Source: Dirofilaria immitis
Taxonomy: Eukaryota; Nematoda; Chromadorea; Rhabditida; Onchocercidae
Assembly: GCA_024305405.1 (NCBI GenBank)
Contig: JAKNDB010000109.1
Location: forward strand, 5,084,001 to 5,148,000
Direction of reading: 5' to 3'
DNA: 64,000 nucleotides
The notes under the pieces are model-generated. The model was given only the letters and a program-made list of their open reading frames with translations, was not told where the DNA came from and did not search any database. Made by a program: the position numbers and the translations under genes. Below are positions 1-20,332 of the stretch, in pieces. Numbering within the stretch: position 1 is the stretch's first letter; every line of letters begins with the position of its first letter.

Positions 1-1326
1 TGAACTAAGTTTATGATTGATGCTGAAGGAACATTTATTTTGTCATTTTCTTTTCAAAAATATACGGAAAATATCTTCGATGCTTCATCAACTTCTATTC
101 TCTTAAAATTGCTCGTTAAAAGATAATTTGCTTTCGCTGTTTATTCCCTGCTGAAATTGAATTTCAGCAGGGAATTTGTGAGAGGAGGGAAATCATTTCC
201 AGATAGCAGTCCTTCATTTTTTTGCTGATGATCCAGGTGAACTTATTGCCATGCAATCGAGAGAGATAACGTTGATTCACTTTGCAGTGCTTGTTGAGTG
301 ACGATTACCGCTCTCAATCTCTGTTTTCTCTGAAAGAAAGAGATGACAGTAGGTTATAACTCGAAGCGGGCGTGTGGGGGACGTGGAGGAGGTGGCAACT
401 ATTTTTGTGAAACTGCAACTTGAACTCTTCATGTGGTTCCAGCTGTGTGATCATATCAGTGTGACTGCGAGATTTGGTATGTGAACATAATCTACCTCAA
501 TCAGACGACTAGAGCACATCAGAGAGACTTGAAATTAAGCTGAAAGTTTCATTTAGCAAGTTTCAACTGAACTGAAGTAGTGGGCTATCCAGATAAGTGC
601 ATCGATATGCTCGTTAGGCTGATTATCAATTTGAAATAGTGCATGCTATTAAAATAGTTCCGCTATCTGAGATTTGCTTCAATTTCTTATTTTCAGTTTT
701 TCTTTTTTTTGTTTATCCTTGCAATTTTGCTCCAATCGAAATTCAGCAACAATTTCTGAGAAACCGAAGCTCTGGCCTAATTGCAGATGAATACCTTGTG
801 ATCATTTTTTCTATTTGAATGAAATTTTAATTTATGCACTCGCATACTGTACGGGACGATAGAATGTTATTAGTTTTGTAGCAATCTATTTGTTTCTAAT
901 TATGGTACCTAAAAGCTGGAAGTTTTTACGTTGATCACAGGAAAAGCGGTTGTTATGGACAGATGTTTTTGGAAGAATAAAGTAATACTAACAAAAAAAA
1001 TCTACTATTACTCGTTTATTCCCATAGTTGGAACAGAGAAAGCTGTCATTGCTAATGGTTGAGACTTTTTACAAAATTATATTTTCTGAGCAGCATTTAT
1101 GACACTTGAAAAAAGTAAATTTAAAGTATTTGTTTATCTAGCTGCTGCTGTTTTTGTATTGAATGTTATATCGTTAAAAAATTTCTTCGCAGTAGTTGAG
1201 TCAATTAGTGATATGACAGCAAAACAATTAAGGTAGCGAAAAGTGGTGAGACTGTCGATGAGATAGTTATCTTAATAGACTCAGAAAATTGAATTTAACG
1301 AAGAAATTCAATTCAAAGAAGCCAAA
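1..1326. other. Upstream non-coding region
   Basis: No convincing coding exon was seen. The first 400 bases are less AT-rich than their surroundings and hold a long inverted repeat (listed separately) and a G-rich stretch near 365-395. It probably contains the promoter and 5' untranslated region of the tyrosine-rich gene that starts at 1327, but no specific element can be named. Confidence 0.4.
143..175. repeat. 33-bp near-perfect palindrome
   Basis: The 16-base arms at 143-158 and 160-175 are exact reverse complements separated by a single G at 159. The left arm reads ATTCCCTGCTGAAATT. The right arm contains TTTCAG, which resembles a splice acceptor. No function is assigned. Confidence 0.9.
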
Positions 1327-6842
<5,516 letters not shown>

Positions 6843-6843
6843 A

Positions 6844-7212
6844 GGATTGGTGCCAAGAATATTTGTGGCCAAGAATACAATCACCGCCGTATTTGAAATT
6901 CTTGTCAAACTTCTATACGATTTGGGAAGACGACCAGTAAATTTTCATGGAATGGCTTCAACTTCCTTTCCTTAAAAATATAGTAAAAAATTAGTCGATT
7001 ATAACAACAAAACGAAGAACTCGGATCTATTGCAAACGATGAATATCAGAAGAATTTGCTTAAAAATTTATTTTCCCATAAAATCAAACACATGTCTTTT
7101 ACTTTTATCGATGAGTATCGTATGAGAAGCAAATTGATTCCGAGTATGCCTCAAATTTTACATCAAGTTACATTTGGACAAATGTTCCTCAATCTAGGAT
7201 TTTGTATAGCGG
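6844..7212 (+). other. Two open, exon-like stretches, unassigned
   Basis: Two stretches look more coding-like than the background. After an acceptor-like TAATGCAG, a frame runs to about 6975 and contains VPRIFVAKNTITAVFEILVK and DLGRRPV. A second frame from about 7007 runs to a donor-like GCG|GTATG at 7213 and contains HKIKHMSFTFIDEYRMRSK and PQILHQVTFGQMFLN. Neither has an obvious start codon or a family I recognise. They could be 5' exons of the telomerase gene, remains of transferred bacterial sequence like the fragment at 7.9 kb, or chance. Confidence 0.25.
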
Positions 7213-7842
7213 TATGAATGAATGCAATTTCACGATGTTGTTGCGAACGATTATTTATCTTTTATTTTGATATTTTTCAGATAAGTTCACTCTTACTTTA
7301 TAACTATAGAGAAAATCTCGAATCACCTCGTAAAATCAATTCCATCTATAATTTCATTTGGCATATTGATTCATGGATTTTTCGTGGAGCTAGATCTTCG
7401 ATGAAGATGCGATAGTTGAATATCGATTACGACTGCACGAGTCATCGAACTTCGGATTGACACTTGTAATGAATACTGATTAATGAAGTCACTAACTGAT
7501 GCTTACTTGCAAACGGTGTTTCACAAAGGTGGTTATTATTTCTTGAAACAGTCTGGATATTTATTACGATTCTTTTCTTTGTGTTGGTCAGCTTTTCAAC
7601 TATCTACAGACTAATAAGGATGGCTTACTGCTGGAATCTTAAGCTTCTTTCAAAAACTTATTCATAACAATACTTAATGCGTCGTATCTGCGACTTAGAA
7701 AAATCTGTTTCAATAAAAAAATAATGAAAAATATTTAATTCTTCAACTTATTATTAACTGCAACTGATTTTCGTAAATGACATCAACTCGATCAACATCG
7801 TTTGATGTAGACAACATAAAAATTTGTCCACTTATATTTTGA

Positions 7843-8142
<300 letters not shown>

Positions 8143-9277
8143 GAAGAAGTTTTATCTTTCGAATATAGTCAATACATTGCATTGTTCTAAAAAACTATGA
8201 AAAACATGAGGTTTCCTTCAAAAATATGAAAAGAAATTTATGTTTTGCGATTGCCAAATTTGAAAACTCGTTTGTAGTGTCCGGAAGGAAGCCGATGAAC
8301 AGAAAAGTAGCATTATAGGAATAATAATAAGTAAAATGTACAGATTAATAGATTCAAAGAATGATAAATAAGTCGAAATAGTTTGTTGCAAGCACGTTAC
8401 ATAAATCAATTTGCCAAGAATATTTTTTACACATCATTTACTAGTGCATAACACAAGCAGAAAGTACAATTCTGAAAATTATTATAATTAATCCTGGAAG
8501 AATTGTGAAGTGGTGCCAGAGTTTTCTTGAAATCATTCTAATATTGTGCCCAAAGAAACGAATTAACTAATTGCTGCATTAATACTAAATCGATACATAC
8601 AAAATTTTTAGAGAAAAACTTAGCAATAATAGAAATAAGGTAAGAATAGGAATGCACTTCTGCAACTTTTAGTCTCCTGATGTTATTTATAAGTGTGCCA
8701 TGGACTGTGTAGCGATAGCAGAACCATTATGATATTCACTCCATATTTATTACGTACAGTTATAAAAAAACGAACGTGATCTTTAGCATGTATAGATAAT
8801 GATGCGTTTCATGCCAGCGTAACATAGTATGAGCCGACCTGGAATCTATTCATCCAAATTGGAATATTTTCATTGAATCATTTAACTGTTTAGAAAGGAA
8901 CCAATTTCACAAACGTCTAATAATTTCACTCTTGCTATGAAATCGACATATTCATGGAATACAGTAAAATAAAACAAAACTAAACAAAAGTATCAGCTTG
9001 GACAAACTGCATATCTTAAAATTCTAATTTCTTTTCATTTCTGTATTTTTTTCTACCCCACTAAACGAATGTCTTAGAACTCATTACAATTTCACTAACA
9101 TTATTCCATGAATATGTCAATTTCATAGCAAATTAAACAATAAGTATGAGCAACAATGACTATGAGCATCTAAAGAAAGTCAAAGGTTATTTTATTTGTG
9201 ACCTGTATTTTTTCATATATGATATTTGAAGCTCTTTGCTTTTAAACATATGAACTTTATACTTTAACCACCCTCAG
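8143..9277. other. Non-coding stretch upstream of TERT motif exons
   Basis: No supported coding exon. The N-terminal RNA-binding domain of telomerase would be expected here or further upstream, but I could not locate its T or QFP motifs. Confidence 0.4.
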
Positions 9278-11414
9278 TTTGCATGTAGTGTCTCTGTGTT
9301 TAAGAGGTAATGAAAAAACGGTAGAAGCGCGGATTCACTTTCTTCCAAAAATTCAGGCACACGATCATTAATCGTGCCACCGGAAAGAGTTCTCGAAGAC
9401 ATTATTCGACGATTGCATTGAAAATGGTGTCTGCAATTATTCATCTTCTATGTGCAAAGCAACGCAAATATTCCAAAGAACTTCCGTTTACTGGAGCTGC
9501 AGTTTTGTGGCTTATTGGGTTCTATCTATTATTTTTTTTTCTATTATTTTTTTTCTATACTAAAGAAACTTATCTTGTTAACAAAGTAAGCACTTTAAAT
9601 TTCATTCGTTTAATATTTTTGCAAAATCGTGAATGTTCGTGATGTTATTAACGTACACTTTCGCACGTGCTTTTGTAAAATTCCTGCCGTTTCTGGCGCA
9701 TCAGTAAATTTCGTATTTCTAGTTGTTGTATTTTAATACGAAGTTATTCCCCTCTGCATATATAACCTGAATTGTGACTTATTCATCAAATGCATTTTTG
9801 AATACACGGAAATGGAAAAATTAGATTACAGGCACTTTCGGTTGAATGCAAATGTGATTGGAATGAGTTCTTTGATTTTTGCCCGACGATATGGTTTCCG
9901 ATGCGGAATCGATAATCATAATTGCAATCTTTCTGAGGTAAAGTGTCTCATTTTATCCGACGATTTTGGTTAAGATTACAGAAATATTTTGTTTTGTGTT
10001 TACATTCGTGTTGTTCATTGTAGCTCTGTATAACGGGTGAGATGGTCATGTGGTTTCTTGAAACTTACGTCATCAATAAAGAAGTAATTTTTCTTTTCTT
10101 TTTTCTCTTTTTTATAGATAAGCATTAAGGCTTCATAGGACCCGTCCATAAAAATATGCTTTTTGAGAAAATTAATTAGTATTTGAGATTGCTTATATTT
10201 GGTTTTTCAGTTTGAATATCGCGATGGTGTATATCGTGCTTTTCGCGGTATACCACAAGGTAACCACGCTTCAACACGTTTATGTGATCCTTATCTGGGC
10301 GCAGCGGACTGCAAAAGGTATTCTGATGTGATGAGACGACGTGATACATTACTCATCCGATACGTAGATGATTATCTGTTACTTACTACTGATATAAATG
10401 TTACACGGAAGGTATTTAACGACTATTTTTGCAATTAATTGAAAAGAAATTGTATGAAAAAAATGCAAATTGTAGGAAATAATGAAAGAAGAAAAGAAAA
10501 GATTCCAGTAGTACCATTTGTTATGGTTTTGTCTTCTGGTATATCAATCATTTTACGAGAATCACCCTTTTTTCTTAGTTCCTGGAAACGATGCATCTCG
10601 GAACAGATGACAGTTTTAACGTTATTGCTGAACCTACAAAAACAGTAATTAATTTTTACTGTGAATGCAATGAATTGCTTATTTCTGCCAAAATGGTCAG
10701 TTCATGTGGTGCAGTACCGTGGTGCGGTTATATAATTTATCCAGGATTGAAAAGGGTAAATAAATTTGATTTTGCATGATCTATTACAGCTTTTTGAATA
10801 AATTATTTTATTTTAGTCCGTGTTTATTTTATTTTAATTTGCTTCAAAAAATTGTAAAATTATATTTAGTGATTTTTCATAGTGCTGCTTTACAGTACTG
10901 TATCGACTGGGCAAAAATACGTTCAGAAAAAGCAATTGCATGTCGAATTGTGCACAAGTTGAGTTCACGCCAAAAAGGATTGCCGTTTTGAGATTTTTAA
11001 GGGCGTCACTTCTTGAAAAGTTTGTCTGTTTTTTAAGCAATGATACATGATATATTTTAACAAAGAAGAAAGAATCCTGCTTTTTCAGATACAGAATGAT
11101 TCGTCGCTTCCATTCTGACAAATGGAAGATCCGTGTTTTGAAGAAGTTTGCTGCTATTGGTATGAGGTTATATGCTCGTCCGTTTGCTAGGAAAGTTCGA
11201 CTCTCCATGAAGGTATGAAAAGCGAAGTGTAGTTAACAATGTTCACCAGTGAGTGATTCATTCTGTCATCTAGACGTCACAAATACAATTTGTCAATGTT
11301 TTAGCTGTTTTCTAGGGACGTTGGAACCGTGTATTTTGGCAAAAATTACGTGCTTGGCTTCGACAAGGGTTTGCATATTCATACAATACAAAGTTGGCTC
11401 ATTTGTTTGGATGA
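9278..11414 (+). CDS. tert: Telomerase reverse transcriptase (catalytic and C-terminal part)
   Basis: TERT copies telomeric repeats onto chromosome ends in the nucleus. Clear exons: 9832-9937, 10024-10083, 10211-10411 (FRGIPQGN, motif B'; IRYVDDYLLLT, motif C with both Asp), 10579-10755 (EPTKTVINF and WCGYII, motifs D/E), 10896-10957, 11089-11212 and 11316-11414, all in phase, ending KLAHLFG-stop. Upstream, a frame at 9279-9357 contains EARIHFLPKI (motif 1, family RFIPK). A shifted frame at 9358-9500 contains TIINR, IALKMVSAIIHLL and FTGAAVLWL, matching the region from motif 2 to just before motif A in order and spacing. The switch between these frames is unexplained. Motif A, with the first catalytic Asp, was not found; it should lie at 9500-9830. 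The RNA-binding domain was not located either. The C-terminal extension and single-copy context argue against a LINE-type RT. Confidence 0.85.
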
Positions 11415-11991
11415 AACAGTTGGAGAATGTGGAGCAATATTTTTTCCAAGAATTATAATTCTACATTATTTAACAAATGATATTTCCAAAAATTTTCCAA
11501 GCGAAATGAATTTTATGAAGCTGTAAAACTGTAAAGTTTGTAACTGTTGTTGCTGATTTTTTAATGAAAAATTTATTTAAAAAAAAACAAGTGTTATTCC
11601 TTTTGATAGTTCTTCAGTACCTCCTCCCAAGTCATTCTTTATAACCAGTTTCATTGTGAATATTTTAGTATAAACGCTTATATTATAATTGGATGTTTCA
11701 GAAACTGCCTGATTGTGCTTGAAAGGAATGTTTTCAGTGAATTCAAGAGGTCTTAAGTATGATCATTTAACCATTAGATTTCATGGAATCGTAAGATTCT
11801 TGTAGGAATTCTTATCAAGCTCCAACTCTAGAGCAAAGTATCCAAATACTATTTTTACGGTCACGAGGTCTGTGAATCACTTAAGCGTATGTAAATTACG
11901 AGGTTCCGTAAAAGTTACTATGCATTTTTTCTAGCATATACACGTATACATATTCGAACTGCGAAAGAGCGAATTATATTTCTGAATTGAG
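11415..11991. other. Intergenic spacer between TERT and TAF13
   Basis: About 580 bases of AT-rich sequence between two genes on the same strand. It holds the TERT 3' untranslated region and the TAF13 promoter or trans-splice site. No distinct element is recognised. Confidence 0.4.
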
Positions 11992-12639
11992 ATGCTTGAT
12001 GAAGAAAGCAGTTTATTCGGATCTGATGATGAAGATGACGACGAAAAGCGGAAAGATAATTCGGAAGACAGAAAATATCTCTTCCGGAAAGAATTTCGTA
12101 CTATGATTTATGGTTTTGGCGATGACAAGGTATGTTTTGTCTAATTGCATTTCCAAGTCCTTGGTGGTATTGTACATAAGTGAAGGTCAAGCATTATGCT
12201 GTCATTTTATGCTGCCAGCGAGAAACAAAGCCGATACAAGGTCATAGCTGGTCACAAGTTTAAGACAGTCAAGCACTTAGATCACAAATTAGCAGTGATA
12301 TAAATAGAGGAAGTGCCGAGAAAGGATTCAGTCGTACTATCATACTATGTTGATTGAATGATAGTTTTTCTTCAGGTCCCCTACGATAAAACCCTGGAAC
12401 TTTTGGAAACAATTGTGACGAATTATATACAGTACATGTGTCAGCGTGCTTTACAAATGGGGAAACCGGGTAAATTAGCTCTTGAAGACATACATTATTT
12501 GATTCGGCGGGATGTTAAGAAGTTTGGCCGTGTTAAAGACTTACTGTCTATGAGTGAGGAACTGAAAAAGCTAGGAAACAGTTTGATGAAGCGAAGGCAA
12601 TATAGATTTGTTTATTATGGGAATATCCTTGAAAGCTAG
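11992..12639 (+). CDS. taf13: TFIID subunit 13 (TAF13)
   Basis: TAF13 is a histone-fold subunit of the general transcription factor TFIID and pairs with TAF11 in the nucleus. Two exons: 11992-12129 and 12376-12639, joined in phase 0, giving 133 residues, close to the usual size. The first exon begins with an acidic tail (SSLFGSDDEDDDEKRK) and ends in FRKEFRTMIYGFGDDK. The second carries VPYDKTLELLETIVTNYI, ALQMGKPGKLALEDIHYLIR and FGRVKDLLSMSEELKKL. These match the TAF13 core (family: MMYGFGDD-xPY, EDIxFLIRKDxRKFxRVKDLL). The start is the only ATG that opens the acidic leader. The reading frame is intact. Confidence 0.95.
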
Positions 12640-15006
<2,367 letters not shown>

Positions 15007-15840
15007 CTATGGGGAATGATCAAAGTTTAAATAAATTCTATTTCTTCAGCTCTGAAACTCAAAATCATCTGGATTCATGAAACACGGATTCGTTTAAATT
15101 AATATTTCATTTTATCATCACTTAATTGTATCGGTGCTCTCACCTCATTATAACTCCTCTCGTAGATGAACAAGTAATTTGTTCTAAATTGCGAATACTT
15201 ATTATATAATTTGTAAGAGACTTAATAATACAACCACATTGCAAAGAATTGTAATCAAAAAAGTTTTGCTACAATAGATAATAATTCATCTGCCAAAACC
15301 TCTAAGGCACATTATGAAAGATCTATGCTACAAGTATGATTTTTTAAGCATAAATGCGGTAAAATTTATTGCAGTGTTCGTAATAAAGAGATATGGCACA
15401 TAAGGCAAGCGAAAATCGGAAAAAGCAAGAAATATCGTCGACAAAGTAACCTGTAGAGTACTGCATTTTTGACAAAAGCACGTGATGTGATGAGTGAGTG
15501 AGAGTGAGTGAGTGAGTGATTCGGAGTATCTTAGATTGACAATATGCGAATTTGGTATATAAGTAAATGCAAACTGTTCCAAAGCATGCATTTTTAGAAC
15601 TGTGAGATAAATCAATTTCCTGAAATAACTAAATTTACTAACAATTTATGAATGAATTTATATTGTTTAGTTGTGTTGATGTAAACAATCCACGGGAGCT
15701 CCATTCATAAGTTTTCATCTAAAATCAATCAGTTTTGGATATATCACACATAATACGCATCCATTTATTTTAAATAAAACTGCCGATCAATAATAAAATG
15801 ATTGAAAACATGTATTTAATTTCTATGAATATTAGTCATA
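15007..15840. other. Non-coding stretch
   Basis: No exon was recognised. A GAGT-type microsatellite (GTGAGTGAGAGTGAGTGAGTGAGTGA) lies at about 15490-15520. Confidence 0.5.
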
Positions 15841-18330
15841 TTTGCATATTTGAGCTAAATAAATTGATTAAATCACATCCACATTATTCAGAAGTAATAA
15901 AAAGTTCCGTATTAAAGAAGACTTATAGCAGCATAGGATGTTTGAGTTCAGAGTTTGCAATTCGTTTAAAATGATTAGCGCCCATTTAAGATGCTGTAAA
16001 CCGATAAGTTGTTTCAAGTCAATATTCGGGATGATTTTTATGTAATTTGACAAATCAAGTACTTTCAATACAAGTTCATTAAAACTAAGCTATACTTTGT
16101 ACTAAAAAATCTACTGCACATTACAATTCATAAAATAATTGATGAGACAGGAGAAACCATCAGCTTGAGCTTTGGTTTTGTAGTTGAAAATATTTTCGGC
16201 TCACAGATGCGTGATAGCCTCAAACTTTTGAAAAGTTGATACTTAAATATAAAAATGAATGTATACTTGATACAATAAGGAAAATAAATCGTAAATGAAT
16301 GTTTTGATTTTGTTGTGAGATAAATTCATTTCCTTCAATCTAAATGCGTTCAAGATAAATGTAAATATTCAATGAAAAATTGAATATTTCAGTAGATACA
16401 GAATTCATTATATTAGTCTTAATAATAGAGAAATATAGAAAAGATTTCATATAAACAAAGTCATGAAAATTTATAGAAAAACAGCAATGTGCACTTTTAA
16501 AAGAATTAATGTTACACAGACAAAAAAAAATAATTTTTGTAAGGAAAAAAGTGGCTGCTTTTTATAATTTGTAGATTATTATAATTCAAATCGAAATAAC
16601 ATAAGTTTGGCATTAATCGTAGCATACGTTCATTTATATTCTGCAAACACCAACTTTTCTTTTTCAACTTGTAATCTATAAGTAAATCACTTAAAAGAAC
16701 GAAAACCCTCTAGTTTATTAATGATAATACTAAAAAAAAATTATCGGTAAGATTACTATTTGCAATGATAAGTTGCTTAAGATGATATAAGCGAATGCTT
16801 CCCAGTCAATTTCACTGATGAAATTGTGACTTAAATTAAATAATCCCATGGCTGGAAACATTATGAAGACGTCACATTCGACTATCTGCTATAAAGTGAT
16901 TTAATGGAAACATAAATCCCGAAACAGATAAACTACATGAAGCAACAAGAACGTCGAATATTGACATATTTTTACTTCTACAGTTGTGAATATATCTCGC
17001 TAACTGAAATGTTATCGGCAAGAAAATTGCTACTCACTGCAAAATTATTGTACTAACATTCGAAAATCTGTTGTCCCGCGGTATGTTAAATATTGAAATG
17101 AATTAAAAACTGCAATTAAAACGGATGAAATACGATGATTAAAGTGAGCGGCCACAGCGTCAACCTTCCAGTTTTGCATTTCATGGTTTTAATTAAATTT
17201 AAAATATATCAATGCGTTACTTCTAGGATGGGCCTTTTACGCAGCTAATTGATAAAGAATTATTTTGGTACGATAAGATATAACAACTTACATCAAGCGT
17301 TTCATGGAAGGAAAATGGATTAAGTCGGAAAGATTACTCTCTGTAAGAGACAAATTTAAAAGGATCAGTTGTTGTTCTTTTAGTTGCGTAAAAGGGCATG
17401 AAGCCCATCTTAGAAGTGACTTTAAAGTTTGATATATGAACGGATAGCTCTTCAACTGAATTAAACTTCTGATGATACTAATAAAAAGTTTTAACGGGAA
17501 AATTCACAAGAAGAGATATTTAATTGTTCAGTACAGTAAATATAATTTCTCCATTGAATACTTCCCAAAACTGTACATGTCGAAAGACGATAAAGTCTCA
17601 CGATTTCTAGAAATCAAAGCATCGTTTTCTGAAATTGATTCGTAAAAGACAATTTTCATAGTGAAATAATCTAAAGGGAGTGGTCATACTTCATACTTTC
17701 CATGTATTTATGCATTACATAAAATTTTTACAATTATCTGTGCAGATGCAATTCTGTGCATAAACAGTATCACGCGTCTCAGGATATATCACTGAGTACA
17801 TGAATCGATGTACTGAAATGAGCATTATTAGAACGCGAATTTCAGTCTTTGTCTCAAATTTGTTTCCATATCAATAATGATTGATTGTCGCAATCTATTC
17901 CAAACAGTTATTTGACAGCGGAAATTACTGTTCCGATGTGACGAAAAAATCGATCTTTATTGCCGTACATAACAGATAATGTCTATTATATAAAGATATA
18001 TCATCGTAACGCATTAAAGGCCAGAACATAAAGATACATCGCTATAATACTATGCTCTGGGCAGAAATAATTCAAGACTTGAGAAAAAATATTCGACTGA
18101 TTAAAAGAGTCTTAAAATTGGCCTTCAATCCTCGAGATATTAGCTGCATTTTTCTCTGAATGTATCCAAAATATAGGAAATTTGCTAAAATCATCAGCAC
18201 ATAAATTTCGCAGAGACTGACTGAACAATATCTCATATTTAAATTCGCATAAACTAGCTTCGTATCTCCAAGTACAATTAAGTCAAAGCTTTCTTCAACA
18301 TTCAAATAACCTGATCCCATTCATACGCAC
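15840..18330 (-). pseudogene. Leucine-rich-repeat gene, broken
   Basis: Minus-strand frames carry leucine-rich-repeat phrases all along this interval, always on one strand. Examples are VLKVLDLSNYIKIIPNIDLK with IGLQHLKWALIIL (near 16.0 kb), LFKSLRLSRICEP (16.2 kb), GLFNLSHNFISEIDWEAF then LKQLIIANSNLTDN (16.8 kb), SSNFLADNISVSEIYSQL and FDVLVASCSLS (17.0 kb), LILLNLSLTESNLSDL with HFPSMKRL (17.3 kb), FNSVEELSVHISNFK (17.45 kb), and NLNMRYCSVSLCEI (18.2 kb). They lie in different frames with intervening stops, and no start or signal peptide can be assigned. Some frame changes look like missing single bases, as in neighbouring genes, so part of the damage may be sequence error. The number of stops still favours a decayed LRR gene. 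No flanking domain identifies the subfamily. Confidence 0.6.
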
Positions 18331-20332
18331 AAACTGATGTGTGCTTGGAAGCTAGAAAACCAATGTTATTATAATATTTGTATTTATATTTGATGAAATG
18401 GATTTAATTAGTTTAAAGTTTGAAGGTCCAGAACATACTCTTATAATTTCATACTTTTATTTTACTAATTGAAAATTAAAAGTCATTCTTCAGAGAGAAT
18501 CATAAATGAGGCTTCGAAACTGATCTGTGTCTTAGCTTTGGCTTAAGTTAAGAAAATAATTTTGAAAAAGATATTAATGCACTATATTATTCGCAGAATA
18601 TAATATATCGCAGTATTTTAAAACATGATATAGATATAGTATAATCGCAATACTTTCGAACGATTTTAACTAACAGAATTAGTATTATACAAGAAAATAG
18701 TACTTATTCATTTTTTAGCTTTAGTTCACCATGGCAATTTATCAGACATGTTGAACTTTTTAAGTGTTTGTATTCAGCAGAAATTCCTCCAGTACTGTTC
18801 ACTTTATCTTAGGCAGCAGGTCATCCTTGACTGTCCAAGTTGTCGATGCTTCGCATAATATATCAGCATTTTTGCTTTGTTATAAATTTAAAAAAGAAAA
18901 ACATAACTTTAATCATACGGAAGTCATCAATATTCGGACGAAGAATTATCTTTGGACAGGTGTAGACAAAATAAAATTGTCATGACTTGATTGATTTCTA
19001 TGGTTGCGCACATAAAAATTCTGTCTTATAAGTGTTATACGTTGTCAGTTATGCTATACCAATACGTATGTCATATCTCTAGGGAAAGAAGAAAGTTCAT
19101 TTTGACTGCATCAAAATGTCGCTTGCAGATATAGCAAGCGACAACAGCGGCAATTCAAGTTAATGATGGCTTTCCGCACGTGTGGTTAATTTGTTCTCAT
19201 TGAAAATGTACTCATGAAACCATAAGCTAATAGCTTCGTTTAGCTGTTTATTCCCACTGTTACCAAAAGATTACCTATTTTCTGCCTAACGATGGATGTT
19301 CTTTACTCATGGTCTATAAAACTAGCAAACACCGGGACAAAACCTGACTAATCCAGTGAGTGCTAATGACGGCCTTCTAGTGATCAAACTCATTTTGCCA
19401 ACACCTCAAGAATGTAATTACTGGGGGCATACACTGCTTTTTATACAGCACGTTAGCACACTAAATAAGTTATTCAAATCAAAAACTCATTCATAACAAG
19501 CCTTGCCTCGCTGAAATCTAATTCAAGTATGCAAAATAGCATAGACGAATGAACGAGGAATTACTGCTGTGACTCCAGCTTGAAATGCGGTCCAGCAAAA
19601 TTTTCACAAAATATCACTTGTCTACATTGTATAATTTCAGCAAGGATATAGTTAAATATTACTACCTGGAATTTTTACAAAATTCATTAATAAAAACGTC
19701 ATCACTTGCAACATGCATCAATAGCTTGATCACATCAGACAGACCATAAATGCCATTTAGTATATTTTTTTCCTGAGAACGAAAAAATGTTAAATTTTTA
19801 ATTCTTTCCCAGAAAAAACTTTACTAAATAGCATTTACAGAGATCGGTCTCACATCTTTCTTTGCTTCTCTCTCTCCCACAGTAAATCCATGTACTTTTG
19901 TGGCTCACCTCAAACTTCTTTTCAATGATGTACTAAATTAGTCATTCCCCTCTGACCGATGATCTCTATCCAATTTCAAGACAGAGTAAGCTTGGAGGAG
20001 TACTAAGTAAAGTTTAATCAAGCCAATTTTTTTAGTACATCATAACTATTTACACTTAATAAGAGAAGCATGTCTACACTTAAAACTTAAGATGCAATAA
20101 GTTTTTATATTTTCAGCACTTATTCTGAACTAGGTCATCATCAAATGTTGTCACCACTTTATTCGAAGACAAATTATGTGTCTAATCTACCTAATATCAA
20201 AGTAATAGTTTTCTGCTCAATTATACAGTCTCATATTCTTAAAGACATAAAGTAAACCGATAAAATTTTAATAAAAACAATAAAAAAAGCTAATAAAATT
20301 CAAATTTCGAGAAAATATAAAACTATAAAAGG
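18331..20332. other. Non-coding stretch
   Basis: No gene was recognised on either strand. The content is AT-rich with scattered stops. Remote LRR remnants upstream of the broken gene cannot be excluded. Confidence 0.4.

Noticed and set aside
9660..9720. Frame with RDVINVHFRTCF as TERT motif A
   Set aside because: It lacks the hydrophobic-D-x4-[FY]-D pattern and clean splice phases.
10199..10438. GIPQG and YVDD motifs as a LINE-type retrotransposon
   Set aside because: The surrounding in-phase exons carry TERT-specific motifs and the TERT C-terminal extension. The gene has short introns and no endonuclease or repeat structure.
11992..12129. Acidic leader as a separate small gene
   Set aside because: It ends in MIYGFGDDK at a GT donor and joins in phase to the rest of TAF13.
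15490..15520. GAGT repeat as a CRISPR-like or regulatory array
   Set aside because: It is a simple tetranucleotide microsatellite without spacers.
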